The notes under the pieces: generated by a model
Seen by the model: the letters and a program-made list of their open reading frames with translations, nothing else
Databases searched by the model: none
What the model was told of the DNA's origin: nothing
Assembly: GCF_019703515.2 (NCBI RefSeq)
Contig: NC_059349.1
Coordinates: 24,214,744-24,278,743, forward strand
Length of the DNA: 64,000 bases
Origin: Myxocyprinus asiaticus
Taxonomy: Eukaryota; Chordata; Actinopteri; Cypriniformes; Catostomidae
Reading direction: 5' to 3'
Part shown: piece after piece, positions 1 to 11,139 of the stretch
Layout: the number at the start of each line of letters is the position of its first letter
How positions within the stretch are numbered: the first letter of the stretch is position 1
Position numbers and translations under genes: made by a program

Positions 1-1835
1 GTTGCAGCCAAGTGGGCCTGACTCACTTAACATTCACTTGACTGTCCGAGGATACTGAGCGCCTTTTTTGTTTCTTTTAGTGCTGGTTCCACCTAGCGGC
101 TGGAGTTTGTTTTGTGTAGCAGCACTCCTTCAGGACAGTTTTGTGGATGAATCTACACGTTCTTTGTGCTTATGCCTCCTGTTGGTTGGAGTTTGTTTTG
201 TAGAGTATTTCTTGCAGGACATTAGAGTGATTGGGTCATTTGTTGCACTCATGTAGCAGTTGAATGGGCTGGCTCACTGAACATTCGTTTGACTGTCCGA
301 GGAAACTGAACGGCCCTTTTTTTACATTTATTTTTTTATTAATTTATTCATTTTGTGTGCTGGTTCATCTAGAGGTTGGAGTTTGTTTTGTGGAGGAACA
401 CACCTTCAGGACAGTTTTGTGGATGAATCTACATATTCCTTGTGTTTATCCCACCTATTCGCTGGAGTTTGTTTTATAGATTATCTTCTGTTGTGTAATT
501 CTGTCTTACAAACAGTATAGAAACACCGGACTTGAGCAATCCGATGGCAAAGTTGTCGCGGGGGCTCTCGTAGGCGTACATGGACTGTTTGAGTTTAGAG
601 GGATGGACACCAGTTGGCGCTGTCGTGCGTGGGCTAATGCGCACATTTTTCTTTTTTCTGTTTGTTTGGTTCGGGGGGAAGTTTGGGGTTTGATTGTTGC
701 ACTAATGTGGAATGTGGTCTTTATATTTTATTTTTGACACACAATCTATTTTTTTCATATGTCAAAATGTCGAATGTTAATATGAGTGGATTGTATCTCT
801 CCACATGGAATTTGAATGGGTTGGGGCACCCCATAAAAAGAATATGATATAGTGTTTCTTCAAGAAACGCATCTTTCCCCACAGGAAGATGAAAATTTTG
901 GGAAGATAAGGGGTGGACATGTTTTCTTTAGTGCTGGCTCAAGTAAGAGCAGGGGAGTCATTACACTGATAAGTAAGCATCTACAATTAAAATGTCTCAA
1001 ACAGATTAAAGATAAACTAGGAAGAGTCATTATTCAGGGGCAAAGGTTGATTTTGGCTAATATTTACTCACCTAACATTGATAATCAGAGATGCAAGGGT
1101 GCGCCTGATGTAATTTAAGATTTTATATAGATTCTATTGGACCCCCTCTAGATTGCATAAGCTTGGTCTTAAAGACACACCCACCTGCTGGTGATGCCAA
1201 TCAGAAGATGGAGACACAACCCATGTTTTTTGGTGGTGTGTTAAGATCCAAGAATTTTGGTTAAGGGTTCTGAGTTTTATATGTGACGTATTGGGCACTC
1301 AAATTTCATTTTGCCCCAGACTCTGTATTTTGGGGCGGTCATCGACGTGGGGGATAGGCTCATAAAAAATTGGGTTCTGACCAGTGTCAATGATTGGTAA
1401 GCAGGTTATTTTAAGGGGATGAAAGTCGGATGGAGCGCACTAATTTCTGGAGTGGTGTGCGGAGATGGGGAGGGTGGCTGCTTTCGAGGAGGTGTCAAGA
1501 AAAAGGTTGGGGTTTTGGGATTTGTTTGATAGGAAATGGGGCAATTATTTAGCGTTTTTGGGGGAGGGGCTGTGGAGAGAGAAGTTTAGTTTTAATTATG
1601 TATGATTACTATATTTGTTTTTTGTTTTCTTTTTTTGTGTGTGTATTCTTATATGTGACCACAGGGGTATTCGTGGGGAGTCAGGGTGGGGTTGGTGATT
1701 GGGGAGGGGGAGGGGTATTAGTGGGGGTTAAATGTTAAATGTTGATTCAATCTATATATGTTGTGTTCTTCTTTGTTATATATCTATGAATCAATAAAAA
1801 ATAAAAAAAATAAAAAAATTAAAAAAATAAGAAAG
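1..1835 (+). mobile_element. L1-like LINE, internally deleted, copy 1
   Basis: Positions 1 to about 760 match, in opposite orientation, the repeat-rich spacer that separates ORF1 from ORF2 in the other two LINE copies. Recurrent words such as 'ggctggagtttgttttgt' appear near 100, 190, 375 and 460. ORF2 opens near 766 and reads through the start of an apurinic-type endonuclease domain (STWNLNGLGHPIK, then FLQETHLSPQE), with a break near 847. At about 1096 the sequence jumps to the end of ORF2, the region that reads YWTPSRLHRLGLKDTPTCW in copy 3, so the reverse transcriptase is deleted. A 3' untranslated region and an A-rich tail end near 1835. The element runs off the left edge. It is dead. 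Confidence 0.85.
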
Positions 1836-1892
1836 GCTGTTCAAAATTAATGAACATTCTATTCATCAGGAGTTGATTCTTCTTGACATCTA

Positions 1893-3505
1893 CAGTTGTG
1901 CTCAAAAGTTTGCATACCCTGGCAGAAATTGTGAAATTTTGGCATTGATTTTGAAAATATGACTGATCACTGGTCTTTTATTTAAGGATAGTGACCATAT
2001 GAAGCTATTTATTATCACATAGTTGTTTGGCTCCTTTTTAAACCATAATGATAACAGAAATCACCCAAATGGCCCTGATCAAAAGTTTACATACCCTTGA
2101 AAGTTTGGCCTTGTTACAGACACACAAGGTGACACACACAGGTTTAAATGGCAAATAAAGGTTAATTTCCCACACCTGTGGCTTTTTAAATTGCAATTAG
2201 TGTCTGTGTATAAATAGTCAATGAGTTTGTTATCTCTCACGTGGATGCACTGAGCAGGCTAGATACTGAGCCATGGGGAGCAGAATAGAACTGTCAAAAG
2301 ACCTGCGTAACAAGGTAATGGAACTTTATAAAGATGGAAAAGGATATAAAAAGATATCCAAAGCCTTGAAAATGCCAGTCAGTACTGTTCAATCACTTAT
2401 TAAGAAGTGGAAAATTCAGGGATCTCTTGATACCAAGCCAAGGTCAGGTAGACCAAGAAAGATTTCAGCCACAACTGCCAGAAGAATTGTTCAGGATACA
2501 AAGAAAAACCCACAGGTAACCTCAGGAGAAATACAGGCTGCTCTGGAAAAAGACAATGTGGTTGTTTCAAGGAGCACAATACGATGATACTTGAACAAAA
2601 ATGAGCTGCATGGTTGAGTTGCCAGAAAGAAGCCTTTATTGTGCCAATGCCACAAAAAAGCCTGGTTACAATATGCCTGACAACACCTTGACACGCCTCA
2701 CAGCTTCTGGCACACTGTAATTTGGAGTGACGAGACCAAAATAGAGCTTTATGGTCACAACCATAAGCGCTATGTTTGGAGAGGGGTCAACATGGCCTAT
2801 AGTGAAAAGAATACCATCCCCACTGTGAAGCATGGTGGTGGCTCACTGATGTTTTGGGGGGGTGTGAGCTCTAAAGGCACGGGGATCTTGTGAAAATTGA
2901 TGGCAAGATGAATGCAGCATGTTATCAGAAAATACTGGCAGACAATTTGCATTCTTCTGCAAGAAAGCTGCGCATGGGATGCTCTTGGACTTTTTAGCAT
3001 GACAATGACCCTAAGCACAAGGCCAAGTTGACCCTCCAGTGGTTACAACAGAAAAAGTTGAAGGTTCTGGAGTGGTCATCACAGTCTCCTGACCTTAATA
3101 TGATCGAGCCACTCTGGGGAGATCTCAAACGTGCGGTTTATGCAAGACGACCAAAGACTTTGCATGACCTGGAGGCATTTTGCCAAGACGAATGGGCAGC
3201 TATACCACCTGCAAGAATTTAGGGCCTCATAGACAACTATTACAAAAGACTGCACGCTGTCATTGATGCTAAAGGGGGCAATACACAGTATTAAGAACTA
3301 AGGGTATGCAGACTTTTGAACAGGGGTCATTTCATTTTTTTTCTTTGTTGCCATGTTTTGTTTTATGATTGTGCCATTCTGTTATAACCTACAGTTGAAT
3401 ATGAATCCCATAAGAAATAAAATAAATGTGTTTTGCCTGCTCATTCATGTTTTCTTTACAAATGGTACATATATTACCAATTCTCCAAGGGTATGCAAAA
3501 CTGTA
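1893..3505 (+). mobile_element. Tc1-like DNA transposon, inactive, copy 1
   Basis: The left terminal repeat CAGTTGTGCTCAAAAG at 1893 lies beside a TA. The right end (GGGTATGCAAAACTGTA, ending 3505) is the inverted counterpart but lacks about 13 internal bases. The transposase has an intact amino-terminal piece at 2273-2587, with paired helix-turn-helix type DNA-binding sequence and the basic GRPRK hinge, followed by stops. A carboxyl piece at 3028-3222 keeps the [15 protein letters not shown] motif that carries the last acidic catalytic residue in Tc1 transposases. Multiple stops and frameshifts between them mean no working enzyme. Confidence 0.9.
2273..3222 (+). pseudogene. Tc1 transposase remnant
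   Basis: The coding remnant lies inside the Tc1 element at 1893-3505. The first 104 codons are open and look like a Tc1 DNA-binding domain (KDLRNKVMELYKDGKGYKKI, then GRPRK). A stop follows at about 2585. The central catalytic region (for example TPTVKHGGGSLMFWGG-like sequence around 2815-2860) is spread over several frames. The last part reads [19 protein letters not shown]. The DDE catalytic core is not continuous. Confidence 0.85.
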
Positions 3506-3668
3506 TGTTGGAATGGGATACATACCCAAAGCAAAAAATAAATGAATGTACATGTATATAAAATGGGTTGTGGATATATTTGGGCAACAAATTGAGTCTC
3601 AGCCCTAGACTGTTTTATAATGTGTCCTGAAAATGACAAGCCAAGTGCCATTCTTCAGATGCAAAATA
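3506..3668. other. Short spacer between Tc1 and the DIRS-like element
   Basis: AT-rich single-copy-looking sequence. No gene or recognised repeat was seen. Confidence 0.4.
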
Positions 3669-3935
3669 TCTCGGTTATGTATATAACTTCGGATCCCTGA
3701 TATGAAGGGAACGAGACATTACGTCATGCTGACGCATATGGGAAAATCCTTTTCCGACGACCTAGTTAAAACCCTTCTACAATAACGCCAATTCTAAGAT
3801 TGACTATGGTGTTTAAGCCCCGCCCTTTGAGGTGCAAAGCTGTCCGGTACATAAGCGGGCACGCAAACACCATTCCTCAGAATTTTCTGAGGGACAAATA
3901 GCACATCGCTTGCACTTCTGTAGTGCGGCCAGCTT
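3669..3935. repeat. Left inverted terminal repeat of the DIRS-like element
   Basis: The stretch from 'catatgggaaaatcc' through 'ataagcgggcacgcaaacacc' to 'tcagaattttctgag' is an inverted, diverged copy of the sequence at about 11170-11350. The outermost 50 bases (CTCGGTTATGTATATAAC and following) have no counterpart at the right tip but do in the internal complementary region. This matches non-identical DIRS ends. Confidence 0.75.
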
Positions 3936-3942
3936 ACGCAAT

Positions 3943-4047
3943 GTCTTGTTCCCTTCATCTCAGGGAACCAAGGTTACATACATAACCGAGACGTCCCCTT
4001 ATGATTCAGTTCACTCTACATTGCATCATGCTGACACATATGGGAAG
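3943..4047. repeat. Internal complementary region of the DIRS-like element
   Basis: Two fused parts are visible. 'cttcatctcagggaacc' to 'cataaccgagac' is complementary to the left tip at 3669-3712. 'cccttatgattcagttcac' to 'gctgacacatatggg' is complementary to the right tip at about 11332-11384. In DIRS replication models this region templates completion of the two ends. Confidence 0.75.
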
Positions 4048-4306
4048 GAGAGTCCCATCACGCTGCACTACATGACATAACCCTCCCAGAGAGGGATACC
4101 AAAGCGTAATACTCTAAAGAATATGATGCAGCAGTCCTGTGGGACAGCAACCAACATGAGTATGCCGCAAGTGAATAACCCTCATGGTGAGCAAGGAGGG
4201 GAGCGCTAAGAATGGATATAGGAACTATAGTCATATAGTGTGAATTAACCCCTTCACGAACCCAGCCAGGAAGGGACTTATATTTACAATGAAAGTGCTT
4301 GTGACT

Positions 4307-7300
4307 TTATGGCAAATGCAATGGTCTGAATGCAGGCGGTTGTGTAAAATGACGGGAGAGCCCATCATAGGGAGGCCTATGCAACTTACTGAAATGTAAT
4401 CTGGGACGTTTACCATTCCATATGAAGGACTTCGCTATGCTATCAAATTGCTTGAAATAAGAGAGGGGGACATCTATAAGGAGAGATTGTAGCAGGTAAT
4501 TGAATTTTTGAATACAATTCATTTTAATAACATTAACCTTCCCAATCATAGATAAATGTAATGAAGCCCACCTGCCCACATCGCTCGAATACCTTTAAAT
4601 TAAAGGGTCAAAATTAACTCTAAATAAATCACACAAATTTGCTGGGAATAAAACACCCAAATACTTAATGCCCTGTTTGGGCCACTGGAAGTTGCCCGGC
4701 TGAAAAGCCGTTACCAAGCAGTATGCTGTCAGAGCCAAAGCTTCGGATTTAGACCAATTAACTCTGTATCCTGAGAATTTAGAAAAGGAATGAATAATTC
4801 TGTGGAGGCAAGGCATTGATCTAGTGGGGTCGGAGATGAATAATAAAATATCATCTGCGTAAAGCAAAAGCTTATGCACCATACCTCCCGCCATCACCAC
4901 TGGAAAATCATTCTCCTTTCTTTTCATGGCTACTAATGTTTCCAGGGCAAGACAGAACAATAATGGGGAAAGAAGGCAACCCTGCCAGGTGCCCCTATCC
5001 AAAGTAAAATAATCTGAAATTAATCCATTCGTTTGAACCGCCGCTACCGGGTGTCTATAAAGTAACTTAATCCATCCAATAAAAGTATTCCCGAACTCAT
5101 ACATTTCCAAAATCTTAAAAAGATAATCCCATTCTACCATATCAAAAGCCTTTTCAGCATCAAGTGAGATGGCAGCGACCAGAGTCTGATCATTCGCCAC
5201 TGACCACATGATATTGATGAAAAACCTAATGTTATCAGAAGAGCTATGGCCCCAAATAAACCCCACCTGATCTATATGTATAAGAGATGTCATAACTTTA
5301 CTTAATCGTTTAACCAAAATTTTTGACAATATTTTAATGTATAGCTGGTTTGGGGAAATTGGACGGTAACTCTTACACTCACTTGGATCTTTGTCCTTTT
5401 AAGAATCAGACTGATCCAGGCTTGTGTCATGGTTGGTGGAAGCTTTCCATTCTTTAATGATTCCGTATAAACTTCTAGCAAAAATGGAGCCAGTTCTGTA
5501 GCATAAGATCTAAAAAATTCAGTGGCAAAGCCGTCTGGCCCCGGAGCCTTGCCTGTAGGCAAGGCCTTAATTACCTTACCAAGCTCCTCCAAGTTTATCT
5601 CAGAATAAAGATAATTTTTTTTTGCTCAACCGACAGTTTATAAAGTTCTAATGGTTCCACAAAGTTTCTAATATCCTCTTCAGTAGATGAAGATTTGGAA
5701 CTATAAAGATCAAGATAGAATCCATTAAAGCTTTATTTAATATTTTTTTTTTCTCCCATTTTCTCCTCAATTTGGAATGCTCAATTCCCCAATGCGGTCT
5801 CTAAGTCCTCGTGGTGGCATAGTGACTCCGGGCGGTGGAGGACAAATCTCAGTTGCCTCCGCATCTGAGACCATCGATCCGTGCATCTTATCACATGGCT
5901 TGTTGAACGCGTTACCACGGAGACATAGCGCGTGTGGAGGCTTCACGCTATTCTCTGTGGCATCCACATACAACTCACCATACACCCCACCGAGAGCAAG
6001 AATCACATTATAGCAACCACGAGTAGATTACCCCATGTGACTCTACCCTCCCTAGCAACCGGGCCAATTTGGTTGCTTAGGAGACCTGGCTGGAGTCACT
6101 CAGCACTCCCTGGACTCGAACTCGTGACTCCAGGGGTGGTATTTAGCATCTTTACTCGCTGAGCTTCCCAGGTCCCCCTAAAAGCATTATTAATATCAGT
6201 GGCCGAGGTAAATATTTCACCACTAGCAGATTTCACTGAGGGAATGGAAGAAAAAGACTCTCTCTGTTTTATGTATCTAGCCAGAGGCTTCCCTGCTTTG
6301 TCCCCCAAATCATAGTATGACTGTCTTGCCCTGAATAGCCAAAACTCCACCTTCCGCAACAAAATAGTATTATATCTGTATTATCTGTATTGGGTCAATT
6401 CTCTGAGACCATTAGATGACATTCGCCGCTTCAGCTCTGCCTCAGCACTTTTAATATTCCCTTCCAATTCCACGAGTTGTAGTGCTTTGGATTTTTGGTG
6501 AAAGCAGCATGCTGTATAATCCGGCCCCTAAGAACCACCTTAAGTGTCTCCCAAGCCACACCCAAAGAGGATACTGAGGACCAGTTGGTCTCTATATAGA
6601 CATTGATTTCAGCCTTTAGCATTTGTTGGAATTCAGGATTTTGCAAGAGGGATACATTAAAGCGCCAACTATATGATTTCCTTTTCTTCATATGTGGCAA
6701 CACCTCTAAACACACCAGGTTATGATTTGAGACTAAAATGTTTCTAATTGAGCAATTAACGACAGATGAAATGAGGGACTTAGATATTAAAAAAATCTAT
6801 TCTAGAGTAAATCTTATGGACTGATGAAAAAAATTTATAGTCCCTACCAGATGGGTTCAAACGTCTCCAAGTATCTGTAAGACCAAGATTTTTACACATC
6901 CTGTGAAGCATCAATGTTGCTCTAAGGGGCTTGCACACTTTTGCTTCACTATGATCAAGGACTGATTCCATCAAAAGATTATAGTCTCCTCCCAATATTA
7001 TATCATGAGGGGTGCCTGCGGCTTGCAACATCCCTTCAAGATCTATAAAAAGCCCTGATCATCAACGTTAGGTGCATAAATATTAGCCAAAATAAGACTT
7101 TGTCCCTGAATTTCAGCTAAAACAATAATGACTCTTCCTAATTTATCTTTACTCTGTTTGAGGCATTTGAATGGTAGATGTTTACTTATCGGAGTAATGA
7201 CTCCCCTGCTTTTACTGGAGCCAGCACTATAAAAAAATACCCACCCCATATCTTTCCAAATTTTTCAGCTTCCTGTGGAGAAAGGTGTGTTTCTTGAAGA

Positions 7301-7422
7301 AACACTATATCATATTTCTTACACTTAAGAAGAGAAATAACCCACCTTCTTTTTATGGGGTGCCCCAACCCATTCACATTCCACGTGGAGAGAGACAAAC
7401 CACTCATATTAACATTTGACAT
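4307..7422 (-). pseudogene. LINE ORF2 (endonuclease plus reverse transcriptase), copy 2
   Basis: Fragments in several frames, in order: endonuclease start (7422-7186), endonuclease middle (7249-6780, with LILANIYAPN and IILGGDYNLLM), linker (6715-6431), RT fingers (5592-5302, LPTGKAPGPDGF) and RT palm (5329-4595, ISLDAEKAFDMVEWDYLF, GCLLSPLLF, YADD). The longest open piece is 244 codons. A tRNA-derived SINE is inserted near 5740-6178, and the thumb and 3' part are truncated. Confidence 0.85.
5740..6178 (-). mobile_element. tRNA-derived SINE, copy 1, inserted in LINE ORF2
   Basis: On the minus strand the head starts at 6178 and reads GGGGGACCTGGGAAGCTCAG, then GAGTTCGAGTCC, which resemble the A and B boxes of a tRNA gene's internal RNA polymerase III promoter. 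The body ends in a T-rich (plus strand) tail near 5745. The interrupted LINE sequence 'aaagc-ttatt-aatat' is present on both sides as an imperfect target duplication (about 5727-5743 and 6180-6196), as expected for LINE-driven retroposition. Confidence 0.85.
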
Positions 7423-7429
7423 TTTGACA

Positions 7430-8300
7430 TGTAAGACAAAATAGATTGTGTGTCAAAAACAAGATTATAAAGACCACATTCCAACGTTAGTGCAACAATC
7501 AAACCCAGAACATCCCTTAGAACAAAAAAAAACTGCAAAAAGAAAAACATGCGCATTAACCCCACGTCCATCCCTCCAAACTCAAACAGTCAATGCATGC
7601 CGACAAGAACCCCCGCAACAGCCTTGCCGTCGGATTGCTCAAGTCCGGTGTTTCTATACACATTTTGTGAGACAGAGTTACACAGCAAAAGATAATCTAT
7701 AAAACACCAGCCAATAGGCAGAATAAACACAAAGAGCGTGTAGCTTCATCCATAAAACTGTCCTGAAGGTGTTATTCAACAAAATAAACTCCAGCCGATA
7801 AGCGGAACCAGCACAAAAAGAATGCGCAGATTCTTCAAACAGTCAAACGAATGTTCAGTGAGCCGGTCCACTCAGCTGCAGCATGAGCACAAGCAAATGA
7901 CTTACTCAATCCAATTACTTTGCAAGAAATACTCCACTAAATAAACTCCAGCCGATAGGTGGCACAAGCACAAAAAAAACATGCAGGTTCCTCAAACTGT
8001 CAAGCGGATGTTCAGTGAGCCGTCCACTCAGCTGCAACATGAGTACAAGCAAATTACTTACTCACTCCAATGACTTTGCCAGAAATACTCCACAAAATAA
8101 ACTCCAGCCGATAGGCAGAATAATTAAGCACAAAGAGTGTGGAGATTCATCCACAAAACCATCCCGAATGTGTGTTGCTCTACAAAATAAACTCAAGATG
8201 CTAGGCGGAACCAGCACAAAAAGAGCATGCAGAATCTTCAAACAGTCAAGTGAATGTTCAGTGAGCCGGTCCACTCGGCTGCAAGGTGAGTACCACAAGA
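7430..8300 (-). repeat. Tandemly repeated spacer between LINE ORF1 and ORF2, copy 2
   Basis: The words 'aaataaactccagccgata' and 'gttcagtgagccggtccact' recur. Anchors lie near 7706, 7784, 7941, 8098 and 8189. Short units (about 85 bp, ending 'ggtgttattcaacaaaata') alternate with longer ones (about 155 bp, containing 'gcaaatgacttactca'). No ORF fits. Comparable spacers occur in copies 1 and 3. Confidence 0.75.
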
Positions 8301-8308
8301 AGACTTAC

Positions 8309-9148
8309 TCACTCCATTGACTTTATGAAGGACGTCGCTTGCTGTGGGCATGTGAATGTTTTATGGCCATCCTTACCATCTGTTCTCAATTTGGCTGGGA
8401 ACATCAGTGCAAAAGCGACCTTCCATTGATATAAAAGTTTCTTGAATTCCTTGAATCGATCACGTTTCTCTCTTGTCGCGTTCGCAAAGTTTGGGAACAA
8501 GAAAATGCTGTGGTTTTTCCAAGAAAGCCTTCCTTTACTTCTTGCCTCACATAACACAAGATCTTTATCAGATGATCTCAGAAATTTGGCCAGAATTGAT
8601 CGAGGCCTTTCTCCTTCCGTGGATCTCCGAGCCGGAACCCTGTGAGCTCACTCTATTTCCAGCTTATGGGCTGCCATGTCTAGCAGACTCGGAAAGAGCC
8701 CATCCAGGAATTCCACCATACCCCATCCCTCCACTCCCTCCAGGACTCCCATGTTACAGACATTATTCCGCCGGCTACAGTTGTCCATGTCCTCCAATTT
8801 CTCCCAGACACACTTCAAATCCACCTTGGTCGCTAGCGGATTAGCAGATAATTCCCTCTACGATGACTCCAGATAATCGATCCATTTCTCTACATCCTCC
8901 ACTCTTGTGACCACATCAGAAAACTTCATCTCCATGGCAGTGATCGATCGTCATATCACTGCAAGATCCTCCAAGTCAGCAACGACCTTCGTCAGCACTG
9001 CTGACATATTCAGCATCTCTCGCCGCATTTCCCGCATCTCTCCGACCAAATCGACTCCCAGGCCCGCGGCCTGCTCAAGGGTGTCAGCTTGAGCACATAA
9101 GTGTCTTTTAATGTCTCTAGAGCCAGAGGATTTTGAATTCTTTGACAT
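8309..9148 (-). pseudogene. LINE ORF1 (L1 ORF1p-like), copy 2
   Basis: The amino end (MSKNSKSSGSRDIKRHL) is followed by a heptad-like stretch (MREMRREMLNMSAVLTKVV) suggesting a coiled coil. The carboxyl half matches L1-type ORF1 (SWKNHSIFLFPNFANATREK, ALMFPAKLR). An in-frame TGA lies at 8648-8650 between codons for IE and AHR, at the same site as in copy 3. Further shifts break the middle. ORF1 of L1-type elements is an RNA-binding chaperone. Confidence 0.8.
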
Positions 9149-9272
9149 ATTGTCCTCCTAGAACAGTTATGAAACAGAGTGTATCGAATCTCACCGGTTT
9201 ATGTCATAAAGGGTATTAAAACTAGCAAAGTGCGCAGAGCTCGCCGTTCACACATCCAATCCTCGCATGGGT

Positions 9273-9385
9273 CCCTCATTGAGGTAATTCAGAATGCGTA
9301 TGCCATTCAATTTCAACGGGGCGAGTGCCACATTGATACACTTCGTGAATGTGCGAGGAGCTAGGGACAGACCATAGCGTATTAC
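9273..9385 (-). pseudogene. DIRS-like reverse transcriptase fragment
   Basis: Minus-strand translation gives YGLSLAPRTFTKCINVAL followed by APLKLNGIRILNYLN. This is the segment just before and into the catalytic aspartates of DIRS-type reverse transcriptases, which normally read like FGLSLAPR...Y(I/L)DD. The second half of the active site is absent because the LINE copy 2 sequence begins right there. No upstream RT sequence was recognised at 9400-9670. Confidence 0.6.
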
Positions 9386-9689
9386 AGTTAGAAACAATCT
9401 CTATCGCGTTTTCTGTGAGGAGATTTTGAATTTTCTGCACACCGCACCATCACACCCCATTTATAATGGGACTGTGGATGATAGGACACACTGGTGAAAT
9501 ATAACCCTTTTGGTGTTGTGTGTAGCAGAATGTGTGTGCATCTCATACAGTGAGTGCTTTGCTCTTTTGTGAGAACGTTCTTATTGAAAACAACAATTTG
9601 AGTAATATCCCGGTCCTGGAGGAAGGAAATAATTAGGATGTCACAGACCACACAGGGCGGTGATAGCATCCAATACACACCTCAAGTGA

Positions 9690-10445
9690 GATTTGTAATG
9701 ATTCATTTCACCACCTAGTGAATTTTGGAGGGATGAAAATAATTAGGATGTCACAGACCGTGACAGCATCACACCTCAAGTATGATTAGTAATGATTAAT
9801 TTCCCTACTTGGTGAATTCAGGAGGGAAGATTAATATCAAACTGGAAGCAAGGTGGCCAGCATACAAACTGAATCGTGCAGCTGTGTGGACCCACCACGC
9901 ATCAGCGGAGTGTGATAACGGGTGCGTTGGCTCGCTCGCTTGATGAGACTGAGCGCCGCTCGACACTGGGAAGCGGTTGTGCCCAATATTCATTAATACA
10001 CACCTCAAGTGTGATTAATAATGATTTCCCCCCTTAGGGAATTCGGGAGGGAAGATTAATTTCAAACTGAGAGCAAGGTGGCCGGCATACGAACTGAAAC
10101 ATGTAGCCATGTGGAACCGCCACGCATCTGCGGAACGGGATAACGGGACCGTTGGCTCGCTCGCTAGATGAGACTGAGTGCCGCTCGCCACCGGGAAGTG
10201 GTTGTGCACAATATTCATTTATAAACACCTCAAGTGTGATTAATAATGATTTCCCCACCTAGTGAATTCGGGAGGGAAGATTAATTTCAAACTGAGAGCG
10301 AGGTGGCCGGCGTACGAACTGAATTGTTTAGCCATGTGGACCCGCAACACATCTGCAGAGCGGGATAACGGGTGGGTCGGCTCGCTCGCTAGATGAGACT
10401 GAGTGCTGCTCGCCACCAGAAAAGCGTTGTGCACAGTACTCATCA
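9690..10445. repeat. Tandem repeat, about 215-230 bp units
   Basis: Three full units (about 9779-10010, 10011-10227, 10228-10441) and a partial one (about 9690-9778) share 'cacctcaagtgtgattaat', 'gtgaattcgggagggaaga', 'gaactgaa', 'gggataacggg' and 'ggctcgctcgctagatgaga'. Each unit ends in 'gttgtgcacaatattcat' or a close variant. The array lies inside the DIRS-like element between its gag-like and RT remnants. No coding function is seen. Confidence 0.85.
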
Positions 10446-10775
10446 TTTTAGGAGGGATTCACTCGAGACAGAGTGAAAACATCCTCTGTGGACCATTCAC
10501 AGTCTCTGATGCTGCAAAGGATATGGCATCATCATCAGAACCGCCAAACTTAACGAGCTACCATGCTCCAACAGAGGACCAGAGTTCAACACGCGTATTA
10601 TATATAGGCAAAGCCTCTTCAATAGAAGAGTGAGGGGCTTGCAGGGCTTGCACCAGCACAAGATCCACCTCTAATTCATCTAGCTCAGCCTCTCGGCCCT
10701 GCCGTGCCCCCTCGTGTGATCCCTCGAGAGTCACAGAAGGGGCAAGTGGGAGAGCGTGTGAGGCGGAATCATCCC

Positions 10776-11015
10776 TCAGATCCGAGAGCGAAGCATCTTG
10801 AGACTCATGCTCTCACAGTGAGGGCAGTCTGTCTCCGTAAGAGCTGTTTCGGAGTGGCTGCGGTCCAAGCAACAAACACAGCTCTCATGACCATCTGACG
10901 ACTGGATGTGCTGCTTGGAGCACTTGCGGAACGACGTCTTTAAAAAGACGCGTACATGCAAGCGGCCCTTTTGTGATATATATACGGATAAGGATACAAA
11001 ATCCTGCCGAAGCAC
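10776..11015 (-). pseudogene. DIRS-like gag ORF remnant with Cys/His cluster
   Basis: A 79-codon open segment has a cysteine/histidine cluster (CSKQHIQSSDGHESCVCCLD, then SHSETALTETDCPHCESMSL), spaced like the zinc-binding region of the first ORF in fish DIRS-like elements, and ends LKMLRSR. It follows a leader with TATATAAGCGGG-type sequence near 11215. Downstream codons continue toward 10460 in broken frames. Confidence 0.55.
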
Positions 11016-11139
11016 TGCAGGGAATCAGGATGCTGAAGCAGCCCGTTCACCAGTGAAATGTCAAGCGGCAAGGCAGGAGTGGAGAGTCTTCTCGTTGCCA
11101 TGAAGATCCCGCCCGCTGACTCGTGTATGTCGAAAGCGA

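Larger units (their letters stand above)
4240..9272 (-). mobile_element. L1-like LINE, 3'-truncated, copy 2, inside the DIRS-like element
   Basis: The element reads right to left. Its 5' end is near 9272 (homologous to the 5' end of copy 3), ORF1 is at 9148-8309, a repeat-bearing spacer is at about 8300-7425, and ORF2 runs from 7422. ORF2 keeps the endonuclease start (STWNVNGLGHPIK, FLQETHLSPQE), the RT entry motif (GKAPGPDGFATEFF near 5540) and the YADD catalytic box (LLLYADDILLF near 4860). Homology to copy 3 becomes poor at about 4380 and ends by 4240, so the carboxyl end and 3' tail are missing. Frameshifts and a SINE (5740-6178) interrupt ORF2. It is dead. Confidence 0.85.

Noticed and set aside
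5777..6162. Open frames on both strands (about 80 codons each)
   Set aside because: They lie wholly inside the tRNA-derived SINE and recur in its other copies at 34472-34711 and 56382-56730, so they are repeat sequence rather than genes.
9690..10445. CRISPR-like array
   Set aside because: Units are over 200 bp, contiguous and without unique spacers, so this is a minisatellite in a eukaryotic genome.
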